A stretch of 64,000 nt of DNA. Source: Nocardia sp. (GTDB lineage: Bacteria > Actinomycetota > Actinomycetes > Mycobacteriales > Mycobacteriaceae). Location of the stretch: the NCBI GenBank assembly GCA_014360565.1, contig JACIXH010000002.1, positions 1-64,000 on the forward strand, read 5' to 3'. This document shows positions 33,158 to 41,514 of this stretch, piece after piece. The position numbers and the translations under genes were made by a program. How positions within the stretch are numbered: position 1 is the first letter of the stretch; every line of letters begins with the position of its first letter. Below the pieces are notes generated by a model that was not told the origin of the DNA, did no database searches, and was given only the letters and a program-made list of their open reading frames with translations.

Positions 33158-33555
33158 CCCACCGCAGCCGCCTGTGCCACATCGTGATCGACGTCGACGA
33201 CCTCGACCGCGCCACCACGTTCTGGTGCCAAGCCCTCGCCGCCACCGAGGAGACGATCAGCGACAACAGCCAACGTATCTACCGTCGACTACGGCTGCCC
33301 GACACCGAGGTCCGGCTGCTGCTGCAGGCGACCACGGACTGCAAATCGGCCAAATCCCGCATGCACCTCGATATCGAAACCGACGACCTCGACGCCGAAG
33401 TCCGCAGACTCGAAGCACTCGGAGCCGTTCGCTACGACCACCAGCGCGAGCGCGGATTCGAATTCTGGGTCCTCCAAGACCCCTGGCGCAACGAATTTTG
33501 CGTGCTGCCCACCGAATTCCCGACGCTGCTGTCCCAGCGGCCCACATGGGCCTAG
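33154..33555 (+). CDS. glyoxalase/VOC-superfamily protein
   Basis: 133 aa. Single-chain VOC pattern: LCHIVIDVDDLDRATTFWCQALAATEE at the start, HLDIETDDLDAEVRRLEALGAVRY in the middle and GFEFWVLQDPWRNEFCVLP at the end, with histidine and glutamate metal ligands in place. Substrate unknown. GTG at 33154 overlaps the upstream stop. A decayed second copy lies at 51103-51471. Confidence 0.88.
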   Translation: MTHRSRLCHIVIDVDDLDRATTFWCQALAATEETISDNSQRIYRRLRLPDTEVRLLLQATTDCKSAKSRMHLDIETDDLDAEVRRLEALGAVRYDHQRERGFEFWVLQDPWRNEFCVLPTEFPTLLSQRPTWA

Positions 33556-33649
33556 CTGATCGCACCGGATTTCGACGACAGCCTGCCAGAGTCTGGTCCT
33601 GGCACTCTACATTTACCGGTACCGCTGAACTCTGAAGGAGAGAATCCCT

Positions 33650-34213
33650 ATGGCCCCCAAAGGCACCTCCGCCCCCCGATACGACCAACAGTTCAAAGTC
33701 ACTGTCCTGGAAGCTCTACAGCAACACCTCCAGGGCGCCGACAGCGCGAACGCGGCAATCTCAGCCACCGCGGCACAGTTCGCCAACCATGTTGGTGGTG
33801 GCCCATCGCCCTCCACCGTCCGCAATTGGGGTGAGGCTGCCAGAGTGGTCGAAGCGCCCGCCAAACGCACCAAATCCGTCGACAAGCCCAAGCGCAAGTA
33901 CCGGAATGCTGTTCGCGCCGACAGCCCCGTCACCACACCGGGGCTGCGCGATGTCGAAAACGTCACCGCCGCGCCAATGCCTACTGAAGCTCTCGCCGCC
34001 GAGCCTATCGACATCGATGCCGTGCGATCTGAGGCCACCGCGCCGCTGCTTGAGACCTTGGCCGAAAAGGACGTCGAGATCGAACGGTTGTCCGACCTCG
34101 TCAGCCGCTCCGATATCGATTTGATCGGTCGCATCAAGGAACTCGAGCAGGAGCTGGCACTGCTGAGGCCCCTCGTCGAGCTGTACTTGCACAAGCAGCG
34201 GCCCAGTAACTAG
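33650..34213 (+). CDS. transposase-OrfA-like HTH protein with coiled coil
   Basis: 187 aa. N-terminal YDQQFKVTVLEALQQHLQG with SPSTVRNWGEAARVVE looks like the helix-turn-helix of IS3/OrfA-type or phage regulatory proteins. The C-terminus (LLETLAEKDVEIERLSDLVSRSDIDLIGRIKELEQELALLRPLVELYL) is a strong coiled coil. No transposase core follows, so it is either an orphan or a regulator. AAGGAGAG precedes the ATG at 33650. Confidence 0.7.
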   Translation: MAPKGTSAPRYDQQFKVTVLEALQQHLQGADSANAAISATAAQFANHVGGGPSPSTVRNWGEAARVVEAPAKRTKSVDKPKRKYRNAVRADSPVTTPGLRDVENVTAAPMPTEALAAEPIDIDAVRSEATAPLLETLAEKDVEIERLSDLVSRSDIDLIGRIKELEQELALLRPLVELYLHKQRPSN

Positions 34214-34284
34214 TCGTCGTGGGCCGGTGACGTCGGCTCGCACAATCAGGGGTTCACCGCGCACCAGAGAGAGAGGTACAGGGC

Positions 34285-34562
34285 TTGAGCGAGACCACTC
34301 TCGACCCGATCGCAGGCGCGCGGCGGCACTACCAAGCGCTGTGGGACCAGTCCCGCCGGTCTGTGGGACCTGCGGGACTCGTTCGGGTACTTCATCGGAT
34401 GCACGAAGCAGCCGTCGAGGACGAACTCGGAACCAGAATCAGCCAGGTCTCGGACTGTTCCTGTGGCCCGTCGACACTCACGACCTTGGGCACCGACGAC
34501 CGACCTCCTCCAGGCAGCAGCCAGATCCACAGCTGCGGCACAACGACCAGCGCGAGCGGCCG
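34285..34562 (+). pseudogene. decayed paralogue of the SETxxDPIA family
   Basis: TTG start then SETTLDPIAGARRHYQALWDQS, matching the intact gene at 46843 (SETAIDPIADARQHYQDIWDQS). After that the match jumps frames: GLWDLRDSFGYFI in one frame, EAAVEDELGTRISQ in another, LFLWPVDTHDLG in a third. At least two frameshifts and a truncated 3' end. Confidence 0.7.
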
Positions 34563-35345
34563 ATGAACGGCATCGCTGTCAGCGCCGCGCACCAGACGAT
34601 TTCCGTCGTCACCGCCGCGCACCGGCCGGATCCGCAACACCTCGCGGCCGCCTACCGCTCCCTGGTGGACCAGCAACTTCCCCCGATGTGGCAATGGCAG
34701 TGGGTCATCCACGGCGACGCCGACGACCTGACCAGCCTGCCCGACGTCGTCCGGGACGACCCCCGAGTGTCGATCGGCTTCTCACGGCGCCGCGGCGGGC
34801 CGGGTGTCGCTCGCACCACCGCGCTGGCACGCGCCCATGGCGCCCTGATTCGCACCCTCGACGTCGATGACATGCTCGTCAGCGACTCCCTCGCCGCCGC
34901 GATCGAGATCCTCACCGTCCACCCCGATGTCGGGTGGACGACCTGCCCACTGTTGGACCTGCACCCCGATGGCAGCCACCACGCCTACGACCAGGAGCCG
35001 CCCCCGGGCCGTAGCGAGCGCAGGTCACTCGCTGCCAGCTGGAGCGCCGACCCGCGCGCCCAACGGATTCACCCCTCAACCCTCACTCTTCGCCGGGAAC
35101 TGGTGATCGCGCTGGGAGGATGGATGGGGCTCGAAGTCTCCGAGGACCAGGGTCTGCTCCTGGCCGCTGACGCCGTGAGCCCCGGCTACCACCTCGACCG
35201 GGTCGGGCTGATCCGGCGCCACCACGATCAGCAGATGACCCGCGCCCCTGACTTCGGCGCCGACGTCGCCGCGCTGCGGGGACTGCTGGCCGAACGCGCG
35301 GCACTGCTGGGCGCCTGGACGCCGGGCTCACCACCGCCGCGGTGA
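34563..35345 (+). CDS. GT2 glycosyltransferase
   Basis: 260 aa, GT-A fold. ISVVTAAHRPDPQHLAAAYRSL at the N-terminus; TLDVDDMLVSDSLAAAI holds the DxD metal motif; LEVSEDQGLLLAADA matches the ED base motif. No membrane segment. ATG at 34563; the longer track ORF starts inside the upstream pseudogene. It ends four bases before the end of the converging GrpB-like gene. Confidence 0.85.
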   Translation: MNGIAVSAAHQTISVVTAAHRPDPQHLAAAYRSLVDQQLPPMWQWQWVIHGDADDLTSLPDVVRDDPRVSIGFSRRRGGPGVARTTALARAHGALIRTLDVDDMLVSDSLAAAIEILTVHPDVGWTTCPLLDLHPDGSHHAYDQEPPPGRSERRSLAASWSADPRAQRIHPSTLTLRRELVIALGGWMGLEVSEDQGLLLAADAVSPGYHLDRVGLIRRHHDQQMTRAPDFGADVAALRGLLAERAALLGAWTPGSPPPR

Positions 35346-35349
35346 GCGA

Positions 35350-35958
35350 TCACGCCAGGCCGCGTGACCAGCGACGGACGTCCGGCTCGATCTCGTCGAA
35401 GAACAGGGTCTTGGCGCGGGTGTAGTCGTCGTAGTCGACATCACCGCCAAATCGCTCCGCGAGGATGCGCTTGTGGGCCCCGTAGCGGGCGGCCTCAGCC
35501 GGGTGCGCACACAACCAGTCCCGCAACAGCAGCACCCATTCGGCGAACGGGGAATCCAGCCGGCGGATGTGCAGAATCGCCGCTTCTGACGGTGAATGGA
35601 ACAGCCGCTTGTCGTACAAGCTTGGCTCCGCGGGCATGCCGGGCCGCGGAATATCGTGGTGCACACCAGGTGAGTCCGGCCTGGCACCGAACGCCGACAC
35701 GAACCCCGTCGGCGCCAGCACCTCGGACAGGACGGTCAGCGGTGCCAGCACCGGCAACTGCACCTGCAGATCAACAATCGGCTTCGCCACCAGATCCGGC
35801 ACCGCGGTCGAACCGATATGCTCGGCCACCAACACCCCGTCGGGATCGAGCCCGGCCAGCGCGGCCCGCACCTCTACGAGCAGCCGCCCGGCGCGCACCG
35901 GCCAGTGCGGGTCGTAGTCCACCAGCACCGCCGGACCCGGCCTACCAGCGGGGCTCAA
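35350..35958 (-). CDS. GrpB-like nucleotidyltransferase-fold protein
   Basis: 202 aa. LVDYDPHWPVRAGRLLVEVRAAL and VAEHIGSTAVPDLVAKPIVDLQVQL are the hallmarks of the GrpB (UPF0157) family; the C-terminal half FHSPSEAAILHIRRLDSPFAEWVLLLRDWLCAHP also fits. Function of the family is not settled. TTG start at 35958, overlapping the small membrane-protein gene by 17 bases. Confidence 0.9.
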   Translation of the reverse strand: MSPAGRPGPAVLVDYDPHWPVRAGRLLVEVRAALAGLDPDGVLVAEHIGSTAVPDLVAKPIVDLQVQLPVLAPLTVLSEVLAPTGFVSAFGARPDSPGVHHDIPRPGMPAEPSLYDKRLFHSPSEAAILHIRRLDSPFAEWVLLLRDWLCAHPAEAARYGAHKRILAERFGGDVDYDDYTRAKTLFFDEIEPDVRRWSRGLA

Positions 35959-36160
35959 CCGCGGCCGGAACTGTCACTGGACCACGCAGTTCGCGTGCCC
36001 TCCTCGCCACGAAGAAGAACGCTATTGGCACCACCGCGATCAGCACAGCAACGGTCATTGAACCGGATTGCGCAGCATGTACGGCACCACGAACGCCACC
36101 GTCGGCCAGTGCGCCGAACAACAACGCATGCGCCAGCTCGGCGCGTCGGGGCGTGTGCAT
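35942..36160 (-). CDS. small single-pass membrane protein
   Basis: 72 aa. One clear membrane segment (SMTVAVLIAVVPIAFFFVARRAREL), with a charged cytoplasmic end. ATG at 36160 is set by AGGGAGG eight bases upstream; the track start at 36181 lacks a site. Coupled to the GrpB-like gene downstream. No family recognised. Confidence 0.65.
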   Translation of the reverse strand: MHTPRRAELAHALLFGALADGGVRGAVHAAQSGSMTVAVLIAVVPIAFFFVARRARELRGPVTVPAAVEPRW

Positions 36161-36428
36161 GTTCGTTGCCTCCCTAGCCAATTCGACCCACCCTATCGTC
36201 GCAGGGCGCTCGAACTGGCCGGCTCAGCCGAGGAGTGCAGCGGGCGGGCACTGTGGGTCGGCCGCGGCGGCGGCCAGTGCCGAACATCCAATGCGACCAT
36301 GGGGCCCACATCGGCGCGTCTCGGTGGAATTCAGACGGACAGCAGATTCCCTTCACGCGGGCCGCTACCAGCGACAACGACATGTCCCCCACCGCTCTCG
36401 CTGGCGCGGGAATGAATCTGCTGACCGC

Positions 36429-36917
36429 TCATCGTCTGTCAATGGAGGCGCAGTGGTCGACCCACGGCTGCAGCGCCTCCTGCCATGTCGTGCCATGGGA
36501 GAACATCGGCGCGGTGAACGGGTTAGCGGCGGGATCCCATGTCAGCCCCCAGGTGAACCCTTTCGGGAGGTCGACACGCCAGATCGCGCCCTCGCGGCCG
36601 CCCTGGACCACCCGGACACAGTCCGTGGTGATGCGCTCGGTGAGGATCTGAGCGTGCCGGAACTCCTCCCGCCGCTTCTCGGCGTAATACCAGCTGTAGT
36701 CGGCGTTGCCGATCTGGCGGGCCAAGCGACGGTTTCGCGCCTTCATGATGTTGCGGCGCCGGCCTCTCGCTGCGATCAGTTTGTGGCGCGAGTACCGACC
36801 GTTCTCGTCAGGGCTGACGCCGAGGATGTCGGTGCCGACGTTGGCCGGATGTCGGCCGACCAGGCGCGCTGCCGTCGCGTGATCGAGGAATTGGTCGGTA
36901 GTCGATTCAGAGGTCAT
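36429..36917 (-). CDS. hypothetical protein with HTH-like N-terminus
   Basis: 162 aa. DHATAARLVGRHPANVGTDILGVSPDENGRYSRHKLIAARGRR reads as a MerR/AlpA-like DNA-binding segment; a basic stretch (RRRNIMKARNRRLARQIG) follows. The C-terminal half (AIWRVDLPKGFTWGLTWDPAANPF) is unassigned. ATG at 36917 follows AAGGA at seven bases. Confidence 0.6.
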   Translation of the reverse strand: MTSESTTDQFLDHATAARLVGRHPANVGTDILGVSPDENGRYSRHKLIAARGRRRNIMKARNRRLARQIGNADYSWYYAEKRREEFRHAQILTERITTDCVRVVQGGREGAIWRVDLPKGFTWGLTWDPAANPFTAPMFSHGTTWQEALQPWVDHCASIDRR

Positions 36918-37235
36918 CGCGTGTTCCTTCACAGCTGGTTGGTCGCATAGACAGTGGGACCACGTCCTCGATGGGAGTCAGTCCATTGATCGGCCAATAG
37001 AGCCTGCGAAATTGCAAGCCCTGTTTGACGCGAATGAACCCGGCGCGAAGTCCTGGGCAATGAAGGGCGGGCGCGAACGCCCGCGAAGGTGAAGCGAAGT
37101 GCGGTCGAACCGCGTTGGATCCAGCCGAAGCAGGTTGAAATCCTCTCCGATTGTAGACCAGAGGCCTACACGCGTTCGGTGAAACCTGCCCGATGCCGCG
37201 GCGGTTTGCTATGTCGCGTGGGCGTGCCCCGATGA
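36918..37235. other. 318-base gap with RNA-like structure
   Basis: No convincing gene. It contains a perfect 7-bp hairpin with CGAA loop at 37067-37084 (GCGGGCG-CGAA-CGCCCGC), a second short hairpin (GCGGT-CGA-ACCGC) about 30 bases on, and a GGTTGAAATCC segment that resembles a tRNA T-arm without a complete tRNA. A structured RNA or decayed element is possible. Confidence 0.35.
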
Positions 37236-37640
37236 TCAATCCGTGAGCGACGGGATGTGCGCGACTTCCCACCGATTGCCGTCGAAGTCGGTCACGAACA
37301 CCGCCCAATATCCCTTCGAATAGTCCGAATATTCCCGGGGTTCGTGAACAACGGGAAACCCGCCGGCCACGACCACCTGGTGGACCTGCTCGACAATGCC
37401 GCGGTCCTCGACCTCGACTGCGAGATGCTGCAACCCGGGACGACCGTGAGTGTGGGGGCGGCTGTCCTCGCCTTCGACCGCGTAGAGCAAAACCTCCGGT
37501 GACAACGCCGAGCCCTTCCAGACCTGCAGCCTGTCACCGCAGTATTCGAGCGCGTAGCCCAGCAGGGGCAAGACCGCGGCGTAGAACGGTGCCGACTTGT
37601 CGAGGTCGATCGTAAGGGCCAGGTGATGCAACTTGGGCAC
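37236..37640 (-). CDS. glyoxalase/VOC-superfamily protein
   Basis: 134 aa. KLHHLALTIDLDKSAPFYAAVLPLLGY, then PGLQHLAVEVEDRGIVEQVHQVVV and FVTDFDGNRWEVAHIP: a standard VOC fold with HxH/E-type metal ligands. Not the same subfamily as 33154. GTG at 37640 follows GGAAGGGA. Single gene; substrate unknown. Confidence 0.88.
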   Translation of the reverse strand: MPKLHHLALTIDLDKSAPFYAAVLPLLGYALEYCGDRLQVWKGSALSPEVLLYAVEGEDSRPHTHGRPGLQHLAVEVEDRGIVEQVHQVVVAGGFPVVHEPREYSDYSKGYWAVFVTDFDGNRWEVAHIPSLTD

Positions 37641-37653
37641 GAGCAAATCCCTT

Positions 37654-37733
37654 CCGAGAACGTGCGGATAAGCAGAACCTGTCGGTGGTCGACGGCACAA
37701 TCAGCGCAATGCCGAAGGGGGCCACAGACTATG
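37654..37733 (+). repeat. duplicated leader, copy A
   Basis: Nearly the same sequence occurs at 53603-53683 (GCAGAACCTGTCGGTG, then GCGCAATGCCGAAGGGGGCC). It forms the leader of the two related GNAT-type genes, including the AAGGGGG ribosome-binding site. Confidence 0.75.
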
Positions 37734-38412
37734 GTGCACGATCCACCGACGATCCCGCCGACGCCGACGATCAGACTGCGGACCCTATGCGGGATACCTT
37801 CGCCCGCGTCCACCCCACCCGTTCCTGCGGACGCTGAACCCGCGGCGGGTCTACCACCGATGGAAGACCCAGCGTGCCATCAGGTATCAGCCTTACGGCC
37901 CGCTGATCACCGAGGGCGCAGCCACCGACATTCGCTCGATCACCCTGTACCACCGCGACCTGGGCGACTGGCCAGCCGGGAAAATCAACTACTTGATCTG
38001 CCATCCATGCCGCCGCGCTTTTGTCGGCAACATCGACGTGAACCCAGGTTTGCAGGGGCAGAGCGTCGCCACCGGCGTGCTGGCCCATATCCGCAAACAG
38101 ATCCCCGGCTACACCTGGCTCACCAACCGTCACATGCCCGGCGCGAAGTCGTTCTGGCAGTTGATCGCCGAGCGCACCGGCGAGGACTACGCCGACACCG
38201 AACCAGCGCACACCTGCGAGCACATGGCGTTGTTCTGGTACCGCGGCCCGACACGGGCGGCCACACGCAACAACGTGTCCGATCGGCAAACGCGACGCCG
38301 GTCGGGCCAACACCCAGCGGTGAACCGCCTGTCCAGCGGGACCAAGCCGGGCCGCGCGACACCAACCGACTCGCGCACCCCCGGCGACCACGGTGATCAT
38401 GTAGGAGAGTAG
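37731..38412 (+). pseudogene. frameshifted paralogue of the GNAT-type gene at 53681
   Basis: The start ATG and the early frame (DDQTADPM) match the 53681 gene, but a one-base deletion near 37790 moves the remainder to another frame, where HPFLRTLNPRRVYHRW, SITLYHRD and NPGLQGQSVATGVLAHIRKQIPGYTW match well. The acetyl-CoA loop QGQGIA has become QGQSVA. No start exists in the second frame before TTG at 37993, so the product is lost or truncated. The 3' end has also diverged. Confidence 0.7.
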
Positions 38413-38635
38413 GCAGGCCGTCGAGATCAGGCCGCTGATCGCCAGACCCCGTCGCAAGCGCAAGCGCCGCCACCACGGCGATCCGCCGTTCGAGGTTCGA
38501 ACCACGATGAGAAGCCCGGACCGCTCACTGCTTGGCCACGGCAACCGCGAAGAACTCTGTGACACCGCGGGAGGGGCATCGGACGGTGGCAGACTTGATC
38601 GCACTGTCTCGGTCGATCGTGGGAAGGCGGCAACG
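38413..38635. other. 223-base gap
   Basis: Nothing recognisable between the GNAT pseudogene and the MurG-like gene. Confidence 0.3.
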
Positions 38636-39782
38636 TTGCGGGTAGCGATCGCAGGTGGTGGTACCGGAGGGCACGTGTTCCCCGCGCTCGCTGTGGCGCG
38701 CGAATTACGAGCCGGATCCGACCCAGCGCATGTGCTGTGGCTCGGTCAGGCGGACTCGCTCGAGCAGCGGACCGCGGCCGACGACAACATCGACTTCAGC
38801 GCAGTGGCCGTGGGGAAACTGCGCCGGGACCGCAACCCGCTGCGGATGCTCACCCGCGCCAACGCCACCGACATGGCGCGGGTACCGATCGGGGGTGGCC
38901 CAAGCCGTGCGCCGATTGCGCGCATTCGCCCCCGACGTCGTGCTGACCACCGGCGGCTATGTCGCTGTCCCGGTCGGGGTGGCCGCTCGCGTGCTGCGGA
39001 TTCCGCTGGTGGTGCATGAACAGACCGTCGGGTTGGGCCTAGCCAACAGGGTGCTCGCGCGGGCCGCGACAAAGGTGGCGGTGACCTCGGAGGCGACAGT
39101 CGCGGCACTGGGGCCTCGGGCCGCAGCCGGCGTGGTGGTCACCGGCAACCCAGTCCGCGAGTCCGTGCTCGCCGGCAGCGGCCAGGCGGCGCTCGAGCGG
39201 TTCGGGAACGAGTTCGACCGCGAGCTGCCGACGGTCCTGGTGACCGGGGGCGCCCAAGGCGCTCGGCAGATCAACACTGCCGTCGCCGAGGCACTGGAGT
39301 CGCTGCTGGGACAGGCCAACATGATTCACCAGGCCGGTGCCGCCGATTTTCCGGCGTTGCAGAGCACCGCGACGGGGTTGCCCGGCGATCTGGCTGGGCG
39401 CTACTTCGTCACCGACTTCGTCGACGGAGCCGGGATGGCCGACGCGTTGGCGCTGGCTGATGTCGTGGTGTGCCGCGCCGGTGCGGGCACGATCGCTGAG
39501 CTGACCGCACTGGGTAAGCCCGCGGTCCTGGTACCGCTGGCATCGTCGGCAGGTGGGGAGCAGGCGAAAGCAGCGCGACTGCTCGAGCAGGCCGGTGCCG
39601 CAATCACGGTCTCGGGCACCGTGACCGGGCACAGTCTCGGCGCGGCTGTCACCGGGCTGCTGGCAGATCCGGACGCCCGTGCCCGGCTGGGCAAGGCCGC
39701 ACGGGAGCTCGGGCGCCCGGACGCGGGAGCGCGGCTGGCCCGGCTGGTCGGTGCCGTCGCGACTGACGAACCGGTCACCTAG
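38636..39782 (+). pseudogene. MurG-like glycosyltransferase with a single frameshift
   Basis: Two frames together give a full-length MurG-like protein of about 380 aa: LRVAIAGGGTGGHVFPALAVARELRA in the first, then GVAQAVRRLRAFAPDVVLTTGGYVAVPVGVAA, VTGGAQGARQIN, and CRAGAGTIAELTALGKPAVLVPL in the second. The break is a GGGGG run at 38891-38895 where one G fewer restores the frame (IGVAQAV). MurG adds GlcNAc to lipid I on the inner face of the membrane, but an accessory copy may use another acceptor. TTG at 38636 with GGGAAGG upstream. Could be a sequencing error, a fresh mutation or programmed slippage. Confidence 0.75.
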
Positions 39783-39806
39783 CCGCGCGGACTGTACGGC
39801 GTCGGG

Positions 39807-40313
39807 TCAGATCCAGTAGGAACAGATGCCATCGTCACTTTCGGCGCACACAGTGCCACCACACGCCTGAATGACCCCGCGCGAACCAACGTTGTCGATA
39901 CGACAGGTCAGAAGTGCCGGATTGATGCCGAGATCTGTTGCCAGTCTTAGTGTTTGGCGAAGTATTTCTGTCCCGTGCCCGAGTCTGCGGTAGCGGGGAG
40001 CGACGATATAGCCGACGTGCCCGCCCCACCGGGCCAGTTGCTCGGTAAGCCGGTGGCGGATATCGCTGCTGCCCACCAGCACGCCGCCACCGAGGTCAGC
40101 GACGAGGAACGTATACGGCACCGCGCCTTCGGCCAAGCCCTCCCCTGCACGCGCATTGTCCTGGACGAGAAGGTACTCCGACCAGGCCATACCTGGCCGG
40201 TAGTCCTTGGCGAAGACAGTGCCGTCCTGTGTGATCGCCGACCGGAGTTCGAGAAAGGCTGGCTCGTCACCTGGCCCGAGCGGGCGCACGATCAAGTGCT
40301 CGGCGGTGGTCAT
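39807..40313 (-). CDS. GNAT-family acetyltransferase
   Basis: 168 aa. HVGYIVAPRYRRLGHGTEILRQTLRLATDLG contains the acetyl-CoA loop (RRLGHG), and LLTCRIDNVGSRGVIQACGG matches the C-terminal part of RimJ-like or small-molecule acetyltransferases. Substrate unknown. ATG at 40313; the track adds 12 codons. Converges with the MurG-like gene. Confidence 0.88.
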   Translation of the reverse strand: MTTAEHLIVRPLGPGDEPAFLELRSAITQDGTVFAKDYRPGMAWSEYLLVQDNARAGEGLAEGAVPYTFLVADLGGGVLVGSSDIRHRLTEQLARWGGHVGYIVAPRYRRLGHGTEILRQTLRLATDLGINPALLTCRIDNVGSRGVIQACGGTVCAESDDGICSYWI

Positions 40314-40485
40314 GGGTTCGATGCTGAGTCGGCGAGCCAGCGCGCGCAACCCAATTTCGGCACGGTGACCTCTAGTTTCTCGACTCTAGAGCCTCGAACC
40401 CCCTGTGTAGCCTGCACTTTCAGCGTCACCCCGCCCGGCCACACCGGACCGACGCGGCGGCGGCGTACAGCCGAAGGAGGATCGC

Positions 40486-40773
40486 GTGAGCACTGCACCA
40501 ACGCCCGGAAACGGGCAGGTCTTCGCCTACTACCAGCCGGTGACCGACGGGATGGCGGTGAAGAAATCCACCGCGCCGCCGGAATGGCTCGAACCAGACA
40601 ACACCACGCTCGCCTGCACGGAGTGCGGGTGGAGTCTGCGGCCCGGCGCGAACGGTGACCGTGCCCGGTACAACATTCCCGACCCATCCACACCCCAGGA
40701 GCTGCGCCTGTTCTGCGGGCCGTGCTGCAACGACGGCGCCGACGAGATGGATCGCCTCACCGGCGACCAGTAG
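40486..40773 (+). CDS. small zinc-binding protein
   Basis: 95 aa. LACTECGWSLRPG then LFCGPCCNDG gives a four-cysteine zinc ribbon. No further domain recognised. GTG at 40486 is set by GAAGGAGG. Promoter not assigned. Confidence 0.65.
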   Translation: MSTAPTPGNGQVFAYYQPVTDGMAVKKSTAPPEWLEPDNTTLACTECGWSLRPGANGDRARYNIPDPSTPQELRLFCGPCCNDGADEMDRLTGDQ

Positions 40774-40799
40774 ACCCGACACGCCCGCACAAGGTTGTT

Positions 40800-40860
40800 T
40801 GCGCTGGTCACGCGGGCGGGTAGCGTGATCGACGCCCCAATTGAGTTGGGGACCAGCGCA
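40800..40860 (+). other. nested inverted repeats, possible structured RNA
   Basis: A perfect 10-bp outer arm pair, TGCGCTGGTC (40800-40809) and GACCAGCGCA (40851-40860), encloses a perfect 6-bp hairpin CCCCAA-TTGAG-TTGGGG (40835-40851). It lies 27 bases after a stop codon, so it could act as a terminator, although no T-run follows. Confidence 0.5.
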
Positions 40861-40937
40861 ATCGAGGAAGGTCGGTCCCGGTCGTAGGTCGGCCGGGCCA
40901 GGCTTTGCCTGTCCTTCCACGTGACGCCCGGCACCCG

Positions 40938-40965
40938 CCGCTGATCACAGGCCGGTGATCAGCGG
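40938..40965. terminator. hairpin between converging genes
   Basis: CCGCTGATCAC-AGGCCG-GTGATCAGCGG: perfect 11-bp stem and 6-base loop, just beyond the stop of the minus-strand kinase gene at 40972 and downstream of the plus-strand gene at 40486. Symmetry would let it serve both directions. Confidence 0.6.
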
Positions 40966-40971
40966 ATCAGG

Positions 40972-41514
40972 TCATCGACCGGGCGTAGTGACAAATCGCG
41001 CGATAGCGTCCAAGCCTGGGTTGTATCCGTCGGTGGTGTCGACGGTCATCTGCTCGACATCCATTTTCACCGGCACGAACGAGTCGGCGGAGCGGGTGCC
41101 GGTGGCGATCTCGGCGATGAGGCCGGTGTCGTTGTGTGCGCGCCGATGCGGATCGTGCTCGACACGGTAGGTGATCCGGTCGTAGAGCACGTGCTGTGGC
41201 GCGGTGCAGTGGATGATGCGGATCTGCGCGAGCTCGGCCAAACCGATGAGAGCAGGACGCCAGAGCTTGTCCTGGAACGCCGCTTCGGCGACCGCGCTGA
41301 CACCACCACGGGCCAGCACGGTCAGCACATCGAAGAACACGTGGAGGACGGGAATGTCGAGGTCGTCGAAGTCACCGTCGCGAGGCACGGTGGCTGCGAC
41401 CATGCCTTGTTTGATCTCGTCGCGGATGATCGCCGGGATGCCGACGCGCTCGGCAAGGGCGTGGGCGAGCGTGGACTTGCCCGATCCAGGTGGACCGCTC
41501 ACGACGGCGATCAC
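40972..41514 (-). CDS. AAA-type small kinase
   Basis: 180 aa. VIAVVSGPPGSGKSTLAHALAERVGIPAIIRDEIKQGM is a P-loop kinase N-terminus of the gluconate/shikimate-kinase-like kind; the rest (AEAAFQDKLWRPALIGLAELAQIRIIHC) fits a phosphorylating enzyme. GTG at 41514 overlaps the methyltransferase stop (GTGA). Ends next to the hairpin at 40938. Substrate unknown. Confidence 0.85.
   Translation of the reverse strand: MIAVVSGPPGSGKSTLAHALAERVGIPAIIRDEIKQGMVAATVPRDGDFDDLDIPVLHVFFDVLTVLARGGVSAVAEAAFQDKLWRPALIGLAELAQIRIIHCTAPQHVLYDRITYRVEHDPHRRAHNDTGLIAEIATGTRSADSFVPVKMDVEQMTVDTTDGYNPGLDAIARFVTTPGR

Noticed and set aside
35364-36950. 528-aa plus-strand ORF
   Set aside because: Low-complexity shadow of the GrpB-like, membrane and HTH-like minus-strand genes.
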